Source of the DNA: Simplicillium sp. C3G150-2
Taxonomy: Eukaryota > Ascomycota > Sordariomycetes > Hypocreales > Cordycipitaceae
Direction of reading: 5' to 3'
Length of the DNA stretch: 64,000 nt
NCBI GenBank assembly: GCA_022702485.1
Contig: JAJIYY010000004.1
Span: forward strand, 3,658,001-3,722,000
Shown here: positions 1 through 9,796 of the stretch, one piece after another
Layout: the number at the start of each line of letters is the position of its first letter
How positions within the stretch are numbered: the stretch's first letter is position 1
Made by a program: the position numbers and the translations under genes
Notes under the pieces: generated by a model
The model's database searches: none
Told to the model about the DNA's origin: nothing
Seen by the model: only the letters and a program-made list of their open reading frames with translations

Positions 1-1353
1 TACGACGCCAACATTAGTTTGCCTGGTTGCGACAAGAACATGCCTGGTGTGGCTATTGCGATGAGCCGTGTAAACCGCCCTAGCATTATGGTCTACGGAG
101 GAAGTATCAAGCCCGGATGCTCTATGAAGGGCGATCCTATCGACATCGTCTCTGCTTTCCAATCATACGGTCAATACATCAGTGGCGAGATTACTGAGGA
201 GCAGCGCTTCGACATTATTCGCAACGCCTGCCCTGGTCCTGGCGGATGCGGCGGCATGTACACCGCTAACACCATGGCTACTGCTATCGAGACCATGGGT
301 CTTACTCTGCCTGGAAGCAGCAGCAACTTAGCTGACAGCCCTACCAAGCGCGCCGAATGTGAGAGCATCGGTGAGGCCATCAAGAACCTCATGAAGGAGG
401 ACATTCGCCCCCGCGACATCCTCACCCGTCAAGCTTTCGAGAACGCCATGGTGGTCACTACTATTCTCGGAGGCAGCACCAACGCCGTCCTGCACTTGCT
501 CGCCATTGCTGATGCCGCTGGCGTCAAGCTTACCATCGAGGACTTCCAGAAGGTGTCCGACCGCACTCCCTTCCTCGCCGACCTGAAGCCCTCTGGCAAG
601 TATGTCATGGCTGATATGCACAGAATCGGTGGAACCCCTAGTCTGCTGAAATTCCTTCTCAAGGAGGGTCTTATCGATGGTTCTGGCGTTACCGTTACCG
701 GAAAGACCATGAAGCAGAATGTTGAAGACGCCATCGACTTCCCCCCTGAGCAGGATATCATCCGACCTCTGAGCAACCCCATCAAGCCCACCGGACACAT
801 CCAGATTCTGCGCGGTACTCTCGCCCCCGGCGGCTCCGTCGGCAAGATCACCGGTAAGGAGGGTCTGCGTTTCGAGGGCAAGGCTCGTGTGTATGACTGC
901 GAAAACGACTTTATCGACAGTTTGGAGAACAACGAAATCAAGAAGGGCGAAAAGACCGTTGTTATCATTCGCTACGAAGGACCCAAGGGTGGACCCGGTA
1001 TGCCCGAGATGTTGAAGCCTTCTTCTGCCATCATGGGTGCCGGTCTCGGTAACGATGTTGCTCTGTTGACTGACGGTCGTTTCTCTGGAGGTTCTCACGG
1101 TTTCCTTATCGGACATATCGTACCTGAGGCTATGGAGGGTGGCCCTATTGCGCTGGTTGAGGACGGCGACGAGATCGTCATCGACGCCGAGGAACTTGTC
1201 ATCAACTTGAAGGTGACTGATGCAGAGATGGAGGCTCGCAAGAAGGCTTGGAAGGCGCCTCCTGCACGATACAGCAAGGGAACTTTGACCAAGTACGCCA
1301 GACTGGTCAGTGATGCTAGCAGTGGATGCGTCACGGATGGAAACAGACAATAG
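1..1353 (+). CDS. ILV3: Dihydroxy-acid dehydratase, 3' part
   Basis: Dihydroxy-acid dehydratase catalyses the third step of valine, leucine and isoleucine synthesis in mitochondria, dehydrating 2,3-dihydroxy acids to 2-keto acids with an Fe-S cluster and Mg2+. The frame is already open at base 1, so the N-terminus, including the mitochondrial signal, lies outside the window. What is present starts with YDANISLPGCDKNMPG; the GCDKNMPG motif and the following PGPGGCGGMYTANTM motif carry two of the conserved cluster cysteines. The C-terminal half holds the family's GRFSGGSHG segment. About 450 residues are visible against roughly 600 for the whole family, and no intron interrupts this part. It ends at a TAG. 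Identity is close to certain; only the start is missing. Confidence 0.97.
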   Translation, partial: YDANISLPGCDKNMPGVAIAMSRVNRPSIMVYGGSIKPGCSMKGDPIDIVSAFQSYGQYISGEITEEQRFDIIRNACPGPGGCGGMYTANTMATAIETMGLTLPGSSSNLADSPTKRAECESIGEAIKNLMKEDIRPRDILTRQAFENAMVVTTILGGSTNAVLHLLAIADAAGVKLTIEDFQKVSDRTPFLADLKPSGKYVMADMHRIGGTPSLLKFLLKEGLIDGSGVTVTGKTMKQNVEDAIDFPPEQDIIRPLSNPIKPTGHIQILRGTLAPGGSVGKITGKEGLRFEGKARVYDCENDFIDSLENNEIKKGEKTVVIIRYEGPKGGPGMPEMLKPSSAIMGAGLGNDVALLTDGRFSGGSHGFLIGHIVPEAMEGGPIALVEDGDEIVIDAEELVINLKVTDAEMEARKKAWKAPPARYSKGTLTKYARLVSDASSGCVTDGNRQ

Positions 1354-1575
1354 GGTGTTAATGATCAGCTGCAGAAGCGAGGGAAACAAAACGGAGTTTG
1401 TTATTTAGCTACTTCTTAATCTTCAAAAGAAATACATTCAAACAAATGAAGCAAACAAAACTGAAATTGATATCTGAGGCTCTAAATGCAAACTCTCTAA
1501 TTAATTACGGGTATTTCCTCCGAGATGACGCGCGAGCACACTAGTATTGAAACCTTGCCCTGTCCACCGCATGTA

Positions 1576-2608
1576 TTACTTCTTCCTGCGGTTCAAAGCC
1601 TGCACAAAGGCTGCCTTGTCTTGGACCGTGAGTCCTACCCGCTTCACACGACCCAGCCTGGCCAGTGCCTCCGCTATACGATCCAGCACTTTCTGCTCGT
1701 CACTGCTCGCTGCATCCGCTCTCTGGCGCAGCTCGCCGTTTCCGTTTGAGGCAGCACCGTTGGTCTTTGCCGCCGCTGTGTTTGTCTGAGCCTCTGCGAT
1801 GCGCACCCGGATACAAGTAGTGGGCCGTGAGAGCAAGTTCCAAAGGAAAGTCAACCACAGTCCCGGCACGGGGGTAGTGACGTCTCCAGGAGTATAACGC
1901 AGGCTAACGGGGAAAATGGGCACATCGGCTGGGCACTGCAGCAAACTTGGGCTAAATGGCAAAATGGCCTTTCCGTTGGTGGTGCTGCACTCGGGGAAGA
2001 CAGCAATGGTGCGATTGGGATATTCGCTCAACAAATCCTCAATATCCACGAGATCCGAAGAACGCGGCGGAACAGTCTGCACTGGAGCGAGGGCCATCAT
2101 GACGGCTTGAAAGAGGCCGAGTCGCTGCACCTTCCTGGTACCGGGGTATGAAACGGTGAATATAGGATCGAAAATAGCAGCAAGATATATGGCGTCGATG
2201 GGACTCGTAAAGTTGGCGGCAATAACGGTGCCTCCGTGGGGAAAGCGCTCAGGTGGTTGGTCGGAGAGGGTGCCTCGTTTGACGCCATCAAGTTGCAGGT
2301 CTACCCACCATATGCCTGGGATAGCCATCATTCCCCATAGTGCTATCTTTCGAGCTGCGACAGGCAGCGGCAAGAAGTGAAAAATGAGGAAATAGCTAAG
2401 CGCATACGTGAGGAAGATAGGAAGGCGAAAGAGGAAAATGATCCCGTGCGTAACGGTTGTGACGACTGTGAGCGGTGTAGTAACTGGCAGAAATGGCGCG
2501 ATGCCAGTCGCTGAAAACTCAAGTCAGTATTGATGTAGTTTACAATGATTCTTTATCAAGAGATATTGCGACTTTACCTCTGTCGCGGTATTGGCTGAAT
2601 TTCTCCAT
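1576..2608 (-). CDS. LOA1/VPS66-like lysophospholipid acyltransferase
   Basis: Putative membrane-bound acyltransferase of the PlsC/LPLAT superfamily, resembling fungal Loa1/Vps66 proteins that acylate lysophosphatidic acid at the ER and lipid droplets. Two exons: 2608-2578 (start MEKFSQYRDR) and 2510-1576, joined over a 67-nt intron with donor GTAAAG, giving about 321 aa. A hydrophobic stretch follows the N-terminus (roughly residues 15-55). The motif I region reads NFTSPID (residues 110-116), where the superfamily normally has NHxxxxD, so the usual catalytic histidine is a phenylalanine. The FPEG-like region reads FPECSTTNGKAIL (from residue 182). The first in-frame TTG at 2373 is not a start; the upstream exon fits the family N-terminus much better. 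It converges with ILV3, 222 bp away. Family assignment is good; activity is uncertain because of the missing histidine. Confidence 0.82.
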
Positions 2609-3060
2609 CTTGTGACAATTTCGTGTGGTTTCGCTCGGTTATCGTGGTATAGGGCTGGTGCGCTGGTGCCGGGTTACCGAGACATTGAATGGCGCAGAAA
2701 AGCGCATATGAGACCAAAGAGAGATATATATATGTCTGCAACGTTAAGGGTAGTCGGCGAACGTTTCGTGAGCAGCTGGAGGCTCAAGGACGTGGGAGAG
2801 CAGCGTCATGCACAATGTTGGTGGTCGTGGTCTGACACGTGCAAGTGGGGCTATCTGCAAACGGCTGACGTCGTTGCTGTCGTGCTTCAGGGTTCACTTA
2901 CACGAAACACACAGAGAAGAAAGTCATTTATTTATAGTTCTCTATTTAAACGTAACTCATGTCCTTTGACATGACCCCTTATTATATGTAACAGTTGTTT
3001 TTTTCTCGGCTGTCGAAGGCTCTGTCAGGTTACACAGATATGAGCACCTCCCATGCCAGT
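2609..3060. other. Intergenic region
   Basis: This stretch is the 5' flank of the acyltransferase and the 3' flank of the MetE-like pseudogene. Short frames occur, but none has recognisable protein character. I see no repeat or RNA gene. Confidence 0.5.
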
Positions 3061-4154
3061 TCATCTATTTTGAGAAACCTCCCGCATGATATCCAATATG
3101 CCAGTGATAGCCCCTGCAGGAGTCCTTCAATGTCCACATTCAGTGGCAATGCCAAAGCCGTCAACAACCGCCGATGCCGCCTCGATTCGCTGACCCTCCA
3201 AGTCGTTGGCATGCACTAATCCTAGATACAACTTGGTCGAATCCTTTCCAAGAGATGGAATGAAAGCTTTCAGGGGACCATAAAATCCGCGAAGCTCATC
3301 CATTGCGCTGAGAGGCACCGGGCAATGGATATAAGCGGCTAGTCCCCTCCGTACCTTCATCATGAGTTGACCATGGAGGTCAACAATTGACGCCAGACTC
3401 TCGGGCTCACTAAAATGCTTGTGATTTAAATCGCCTGGCCCGGTCAGGTCATATTTTTAGTCAAAGCAAAGAGTTTATAACCTACCATAGCAGTAGTGAA
3501 CCTAAGTCAACATCCAGGTTCAACCTGGTTTATCAAGCGGCTCACATACTCCACAACATAGGATCGATCCTTAAACCAAGCACTCCACGGCACCCAAGTC
3601 CAGTAATCGCCAGTCTGTCGCAGTTCTTCCCAGAAAGGAAGGTCCATTACCATATCGATTTGTATGACCAAATCTTCGTGGGAAATGCCGGCTTGCAGGC
3701 GAGCGAGAGACTCAAACAACCCCTTCGCGTACAGCTTTTCGGCTGTTTATCTGAAGCTCAGGCTTGATGAAAGCGCCTACTACATTTCCGATGGTTGGAA
3801 TTCCAACTTGAAACTTAGCCTCCTTTGCAATTTTCCTTCGTTTCGGAGACGATTGAATATCTCATAGCATGTGAAGGCTGCGGTGTCGTAACCAGTTTCG
3901 AAGGTGGACTGCTTGAGCTCTTGGGTCAATTTTGCAACTTCTTCATCAGAAAGAGGTATTTTGCCATCAAATGCCAAACTCTTTTGGGGGAACAAGGGAA
4001 TCTGAAACTGTGCGTACTGTATTCTCTTGCCAGTTTCTCCGTCTGGGATCGCTGCCAGACGCCCAGGCAGAGCATCGGCGCACGTCGTCAACACCGTTTC
4101 TGCATCATTCAGAGGCACACTGCCCACAAGAAGACATCCACGTGGAATGGCCAT
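3061..4154 (-). pseudogene. Decayed UROD/MetE-like gene
   Basis: This is a degraded copy of a fungal cobalamin-independent methionine synthase-like (UROD/MetE superfamily) gene. The N-terminus is intact: MAIPRGCLLVGSVPL with the AIPDGETGKR segment. Near 3831-3834 one A is missing from an A-run (coding strand), moving the matching frame, where KFQVGIPTIGNVVGAF is found. About 88 nt further on (near 3745-3748) one extra base returns to the original frame at AEKLYAKGLFESL. Reading straight through meets stops at about 3780 and just after. Two further indels lie near 3510-3530. A plausible intron remains at about 3430-3500, between HYCYG and DLNHKHF. Finally GGA has become TGA (3125-3127), separating ATECGH from RTPAGAITGILDIM, which ends at a TGA at 3061. 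At least five lesions make this a true pseudogene unless the assembly is poor here. Confidence 0.8.
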
Positions 4155-5011
4155 TTCGAAGCCGAAACTGAAACCAAAGAGTAACAAGGCAACAAAAGTC
4201 CAGAGAAGTCAATCTTGTGCCAACCGGCATGTTAAGACTAAGCTTAAGAGGATGTCGCTCAGCCCGTTCTGTAAAAACAGAGCCTAGCAACACATCCTAT
4301 TTATGAATGATGCTCGTTGACACGAGCATATTAGGGCCAATCCAATTCGTGTGATCGCAAAAGTCGCCGCCTTGAATCATTGGCCACAATGTCTCCGAAC
4401 CCATTCGGACCGGATAATAGCGTTGGAGAGCTGAGGAATCATTCCCAAGTTGCTAAGCCTTGTCGGGTGACAGTGATCAAGGATACAATCGTGACGCCAG
4501 CCCCAAAGCGGCCAGCATCCAAATCAGGCTTTCATGGAAGCTACTCGAGACTCATGATAACTAACAAAATCACCCCAGCTGAATGCCTGCGTAGACGAGG
4601 CATGTTGAAAAACGACTGGTCTAATATGAAACTCCCCCAGTAGCATCGGTATGGCAAATTGTTCCAATGGGCTTTTTTACAATGTAGCCGTCAGCATCAA
4701 TCTGTTCATACCATATACGCACGGCTCACCTCGGCAGTTATAATAATTCAAGTGAATATCTCGTGTTTTAATTTTTTTCCCTGAAATTTTTAGATGTCTT
4801 TGTAACTGCGCATTGGTGGTTGCGGCGTTCTAGCTCAGTGCTTGGTCTGCGACGCTGCGTCCGCAGCTATGTCGAAGTCTAACTAGACAGATCTTTCTCC
4901 GCTCCGCCATCATCTCCGCTACAACCACAACACTATAAACTCAGCATTTTCCCGATCAATTGAAATCCCATCATATAACTTTCATCTGCAAGAGATAACA
5001 GTAATAATACA
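4155..5011. other. Intergenic region
   Basis: There is no convincing gene here. A frame at 4380-4643 on the plus strand is open for 87 codons but resembles no family I know. The last 150 bp are pyrimidine-rich and serve as the 5' flank of the dehydrogenase at 5012. Confidence 0.5.
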
Positions 5012-5878
5012 ATGGCTGCAAGAGCTTTATTTGTTGGAGGGACAAACGGCATTGGCTACGCCATGGCGTGTCGCGTCGCCGCTGAACTTGCTCCCTCAAC
5101 AGTGGTCATCTCTGGCCGCACCAAGCCTGCCGACCTTCCACACGCCAATATGGACTTCCGTCGCGTGGACGCGTCATCAATGCGAGAGATAAAGAAATTC
5201 ACGGACAAGTTCAAATCGACACAGAAGCAAGAGAAGCTTGATCTGCTTGTTATGAGCCAGGGGATCATGACGATGTCGGGCAGGACAGAAACCGCTGAAG
5301 GAATCGACCAAAGGATGGCTATTCACTATTACGGGAAGCAGCTTTTCGTGAAAGAATTGCTGCCAGTCTTGAAAGATGACGCCAGGATAATCATTGTCTA
5401 CGATTCGCTCTACGGCGGTCCGAGCAAACTGGATTGGGACGACCTGGACTTGAAGAAGCATTTCGGACTGAAAAAGTCAGCAGACCACTGCACATCAATG
5501 ACGGACGCCATGCTTCAAACGTATGCCTTGCAACAGAAACAGAACGGCGGCTCCAGCAAGCGCCATTTTGTGCATGCTTGGCCAGGCGGCGTTGCGACGA
5601 ACCTCCTGCGAGACCTCCCCTGGTATGTTCGCTTGCCTGGCAAGTTGGTAGCCGGCTTGGTCGCAGTCTCTCCAGACACTTGCGCGCAAAATCTGCTGCG
5701 GGGAATTCCAGAAACGTCGGAAGCGGATGAGGCAGATGGCAGGTTCTATAGCTATTGCAACCACAAGGGAAAAGCGATTTCGAAGAAGGAACCTTGGACA
5801 GAGGATCAGCTGAAGAAAGTTGAAGATCACACTTGGTGTCTGATCGATCAGGCTCTTGCCTTGGAGGACAGCCAATAA
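5012..5878 (+). CDS. Short-chain dehydrogenase-like protein, atypical active site
   Basis: A 288-aa, single-exon member of the short-chain dehydrogenase/reductase (SDR) superfamily. The Rossmann glycine motif is plain (GGTNGIG, residues 9-15), and a beta-strand 2 arginine (SGR) suggests NADP(H). The NAG motif is replaced by SQG. Where classical SDRs have Ser and then YxxxK, this protein reads IVYDSLYGG followed by ADHCTSMTDAML, so neither the catalytic tyrosine nor the lysine is in its normal place. The segment HAWPGGVATNL fits the PG motif after strand 6. Fungal relatives with degenerate active sites exist, so this may be a cofactor-binding protein or use a different mechanism. The substrate is unknown. 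The ATG is preceded by a pyrimidine/A-rich leader with no closer in-frame ATG. Confidence 0.85.
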   Translation: MAARALFVGGTNGIGYAMACRVAAELAPSTVVISGRTKPADLPHANMDFRRVDASSMREIKKFTDKFKSTQKQEKLDLLVMSQGIMTMSGRTETAEGIDQRMAIHYYGKQLFVKELLPVLKDDARIIIVYDSLYGGPSKLDWDDLDLKKHFGLKKSADHCTSMTDAMLQTYALQQKQNGGSSKRHFVHAWPGGVATNLLRDLPWYVRLPGKLVAGLVAVSPDTCAQNLLRGIPETSEADEADGRFYSYCNHKGKAISKKEPWTEDQLKKVEDHTWCLIDQALALEDSQ

Positions 5879-6318
5879 TAATAGGGCTATTTGATGTGAG
5901 AGCCTCTCAACATGTATAATATATATTTCCATCATCACTTTGACCAGCTTTCGGCCGTCACCATAATGGTCTATCAGCTACGTAGCATGATGGCCCATCA
6001 TTCCAGTGTGAACGACAAGAGGCACTATATTTGTTCCCAAACAAGAGTGCTGCAGCAGAATCATCCCCGCACACATCGCCGCACCAAGCATCGATGCGCG
6101 GTGGAGATCGGTTGCTGCGTTGACCCATTTACTCCGCCTACAGAAGGCTGGCAGGGCCGTAGTTACCGAGGCTTAGAGGCATGGTACGACGACATGCTTT
6201 GACTTTTTGCGGCGAACAGACTTTCTGCAGAAATCACCAACGACAATAACATCGGAAATCCAACAATTCTTTATACATCATTCCACATACGTCTTAATCA
6301 TAGCTAACAGATCAAACA
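5879..6318. other. Intergenic region
   Basis: This contains the 3' end of the SDR gene and the promoter of the small membrane protein at 6319. I recognise no element in it. Confidence 0.5.
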
Positions 6319-6809
6319 ATGCCTTCGCCTCTTCAAGTCACTGCCCTCGCTTGGCTCTTCGTCTCAGCGGGCCACACGGTAAGTAGCCCGCGCAGCCAAC
6401 ACCACAACACAAAGCTACCTTGCGAAATTCTAACTTGCTTCAACTAGATTAATGGAAGAGACTGGCAATCCAATGCCAAGTTCAGAGCCCTCCCTGACGA
6501 AGTGAAGGCCTGTGCTAAGATTGGGTGGTATCAAGGCAGCGGCTTCCTCGTCGCCTCTGGTGAGTTTGACTCTCCGTTTCGCCGATACGCGATGCGTTAA
6601 CGACCTTCATCTTCCTAGCCCTCTTGAATTACATTTGGTCAAAGAGCCCAGTGTTACTGCACCAGGCTGAGCACAAGGCTCTCGCTGCTTCTATCGTGGC
6701 GATCTTCTGGATCAGCTCGTACCATTACGCCAAGAATGGTGTTACTGCCAACGCTGTTGTTACAGCTTTAGGTGGTGCTCTGCAGGCGTATGCTGCCGGA
6801 AACTGGTAA
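6319..6809 (+). CDS. Small four-helix membrane protein, unknown function
   Basis: Three exons (6319-6378, 6448-6559, 6619-6809) with standard GT-AG junctions give a 120-aa protein that closes in frame at TAA. It starts MPSPLQVTALAWLFVSAGHT and is strongly hydrophobic, with about four membrane segments: the N-terminus, GWYQGSGFLVASALLNYIW, the region around AASIVAIFWISSYHYA, and the C-terminus (NAVVTALGGALQAYAAG). No catalytic motif is visible. Small proteins with this layout occur in many filamentous fungi and are sometimes near secondary-metabolism genes, but I cannot assign a function. Its neighbours here are an SDR and a secreted cysteine-rich protein, which does not settle the matter. The exon structure is well supported; the function is unknown. 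Confidence 0.7.
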
Positions 6810-7059
6810 CTAAGGTGCTAGATAAGCGGTAAATGACATCTAAGAATCATTACGTTTAATTTGTATTCGAAGTCAACATCAGGCTGTCATTGCTCGCCAT
6901 GCAGGCATTATGCTGCTGCTGGGTGCAAATTACTGCTAGTGCCGTTGGCTAGTTCAATGTGACGCTTCGGAAAGATATAGAATCTGCGAAATTATCTTAT
7001 TGACTAGAACTATTGCAGCCTCTAGAACAAACATATCGCGAATCAATTTATTTAAAGGC

Positions 7060-7400
7060 TCAGCAATGATCGCTGTTACCACCGCCACCGTCCACACATC
7101 TGCTGCACTTGGAGACGAAGTGAATCGCACCATCAGAACCTCCGTCACAGTAGAAGAGGGACTGATTCTTGTAGTCGCCATTAGTTGGGCGACCAGCACT
7201 GCGGAGTGCGCCTGTTACCTGAGCATCGTAGTTCCCTAGACTGTGTTAGACCATCATAGTCAAGAGTGACATTCGAGGTATAGTTTACCGATTGCGAGCA
7301 AAGTTGAGCCGCAATAAACAAGGCCAGGGGTGCAGTTTCTAGCTGATACAAGAGGTGCCAGAATTGCAATAGCAGACGCAAAGATTACTGGCTTGGCCAT
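7060..7400 (-). CDS. Small secreted cysteine-rich protein
   Basis: Two exons (7400-7289 and 7235-7060) joined over a 53-nt intron encode 95 aa. Residues 1-20 (MAKPVIFASAIAILAPLVSA) form a clean signal peptide, followed by RNCTPGLVYCGSTLLAIG. The mature protein of about 75 residues has six cysteines: NCTPG, VYCG, FYCDGG, SKCSRC and the C-terminal HC. The pattern resembles a family of short secreted proteins common in plant- and insect-associated fungi, whose members share xCTPGLxYCG near the N-terminus and a glycine-rich C-terminal DxGGG segment. The function of that family is not established; effector-like roles have been suggested on size and cysteine content alone. A TATA-like sequence lies 87 bp upstream. 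The splice junctions and the resulting cysteine pattern support the model well. Confidence 0.8.
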
Positions 7401-9083
7401 AGTGGATAGCTGGGTGTTGATTATTGTTGAGATTGCAAAGTGAAGATTCACGCGGATAACTCAAACTCATGGCGAAATCAAGCGAGATATAAATACGTCT
7501 GGCTCTTCGGTAATCCCCATTCCCGTCCAAAAGCAAACCAAATAACAACCTGATTTACGAGGTATTGATGCACCTCAAGGACTTTACTTGGAGTCAAATG
7601 TTCATATGACCACCCAGGTCGCAGCCAGGCTCTCAAGCTGCAGCCAACGACAATGTTTTGTGCTTCGCCAAGTCACTTCAAGCCACGTCTGCGATAATGC
7701 TTTTAAATCACTCTGTTGAAGAGACATGCTACCCCTCTTCAAACGACAATGAGCCTGCGCTGGCTGTGCCCGAACTGAAATCAGCCCACTTTCATGCGTG
7801 CTTCCCTGACGTTAATTGCGTCCAACTAAGGCTTGAACAATATCAGAGTTCTTTAAGATGTTCTTGAACAATTGACTGTTGCCAGTTGTATTTGACCATC
7901 GTTGACTGATAGTACTTTCCCAAAGAATCTCTCCATCTCCTTAGTACACTGACCTCGTTGCACCGCAGCATTGATGCAACACAGTTGCTTTGGCAAGCGT
8001 CATGCCGATCTGAGGATTTGGATACGGAAGGCCTGCATGCCAAGAATTAATGAAAACGATGGCTCACCTGCAGGCAGGCGTGTCCGTCCAATGGAAGTGG
8101 CGCTCCAAGATCGGTCTCTTCGCGAGATCGGCCTCTTCGTGTGGTCTGCAGCGTCTCGACACAAGTAGTTCACTCTACGGGCAGTGTTCTTCTTAATTGA
8201 ACCGTTCTATAGTCCATGCCAACATGGTATCACGATAGAGAAAATGGTAAGGGACACGTCTCCGCCACCGTTGGTGTCACAAAGTGCCAAGAGCAGGCTC
8301 TCTGGCTTTTTGCAAAGGGCATGCATGAAACAATATTCTGCGGTCATGCATGCATATAATCACCTCTTCTAAAAGCCTCACTGCATCGGTCGCCGAACAG
8401 TCCACTTTCGATTCTGTTTAGTTAGCTCCATGGCGTTCCCGACGTTCCGATGCATTCGACAGTTACACTTAGGAAATGTTGCCAAGAACTTGGCATGCTC
8501 GAGCCTGGTACGCTGTCTGTACGCCCATTCATTGTTCATCAGCCAGTGTCGATACAGTCATTTCTATTCACCGCCTACAGTGATGATAGTTTGATTTTCG
8601 TCAAAACAAACGGAAAAGAAGCTTCAGAGATTGGTTTGGGCTTCTACAGCGTCCGAGTCAGCGCTGTACATTGAGTGACGAAGGATGCTACTTTAAAACT
8701 GAATTACAGATCACCAATTGGTACCTTGAATGCCACTCATTCGCCTGTGATGTGCAATGGAGTTGTATCGATCACCCGGTTTAACATTTGCTTTAAGAGT
8801 TGAAGTGGTTTGCGTAATAAGCTTTTGTAAATGTCACACATGGTTGCATTTACGCAAATCTGGGCTACTCGAGTCGCACGACGCCCCGGGAAATCTCATC
8901 TTTTTCACCAAAAGCTGCTGTAGCGGTTGGCGCTAAGGAGCCAGAAGGAGCTTTAGGTTCACTCTGCCAGTAGATCCTGACTCTTCCCGCGTGCCCTCCA
9001 ATAGACTCAAGCACAAACATCATCCCGGTAGAGTGCTGGGAATAGCCGGAGCTCACCATGCTCGGCCGATGGTACGTAACGAA
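7401..9083. other. Gene-poor region
   Basis: About 1.7 kb between the cysteine-rich protein and the protease relic, apart from the TATA-like site. Frames are short and of poor composition. A minus-strand frame at 8865-9092 reads somewhat like protein but has no support from splicing or family resemblance. The region looks like decayed sequence. Confidence 0.5.
7487..7494 (-). promoter_or_regulatory. TATA-like box of the cysteine-rich protein gene
   Basis: On the minus strand this reads TATTTATA, 87 bp upstream of the ATG at 7400, a normal distance for a fungal TATA element. It was judged by sequence and position only. Confidence 0.35.
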
Positions 9084-9481
9084 TTTCCCCAACAGACCTG
9101 AATGGCTTTGGTGTTTGTGCCTACACAGTCGACTCTGACGACAGCTTCTTCAACAGGTCCAACTATGGTACTGCTGTGGATATTTTCGCCCGTGCAGACC
9201 AGGTTCTTTCCACCCTGCCAGGTGGACAGACTGTACGTTCTAAGAATATTGCTTCTAGATTGTTTCCATCACTAACAGCAACATAACAGGGATTCCGCTC
9301 CGGCACTTCCATGGCTGCTCCACACCTGGCTGGTCTGGCCGCTTACCTGGCATCCCGCGATAACATTCCCGCGGGACCTGATCTGTGTGACTTGATCGTG
9401 CAGACTGCGACAGAGAACGCCATTACTGACGAGGATGACTTTACTGTTAACTTGATTGCATACAACGGCATTGATAACTGA
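9084..9481 (+). pseudogene. C-terminal relic of a subtilisin-like (S8) protease
   Basis: Two exon-like pieces (9084-9232 and 9290-9481) separated by a 57-nt GT-AG intron match the last third of a proteinase K-type subtilase. The first reads SPTDLNGFGVCAYTVDSDD then NRSNYGTAVDIFA; the second has the active-site serine motif SGTSMAAPHLAGLAAYL and ends at TGA. The catalytic Asp and His domains and the oxyanion Asn are absent: upstream sequence is unrelated and has an in-frame TAA just before the fragment. The family usually spans 380-400 residues; about 113 remain. The intact intron and unbroken remaining frame suggest a recent 5' deletion or rearrangement rather than slow decay. It is probably not functional. 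Confidence 0.75.
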
Positions 9482-9796
9482 ACAATACATAGGAGCTTAA
9501 TTTAGCAAGCGTGGGAATGAACTGCATGGCGGATTTTCGCCATGATCTGTGAACGTTGTGTTGTAATTATTGCTAATTGAATTTGTCAATTACTGTATCT
9601 TGCCGATTGGTTCGATTTGGGTGCACGGAATTGTGGACTTACACGACTGGGTGGATAAAAGCTTCGAGCGCTGAACACACCATGATCTCATCGTCCTTTG
9701 CCACTCACACTAGATCATAAAAACCAGCTGCTCGCGCATCAGACAATGAAATTAGAGCTACCTATCATAATCTATCCCTGTGAACAGCTATAAAAA

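Noticed and set aside
328..1389. 353-codon frame antisense to ILV3
   Set aside because: It overlaps a certain gene and exists because of that gene's codon bias; no start or family resemblance.
4380..4643. 87-codon plus-strand frame
   Set aside because: No signal peptide, family motif or splice context; isolated in intergenic sequence.
4815..4885. tRNA-like A-box sequence
   Set aside because: No B-box and no cloverleaf can be drawn.
8865..9092. 75-codon minus-strand frame next to the protease relic
   Set aside because: Composition is fairly protein-like, but there is no homology I recognise and no exon partner.
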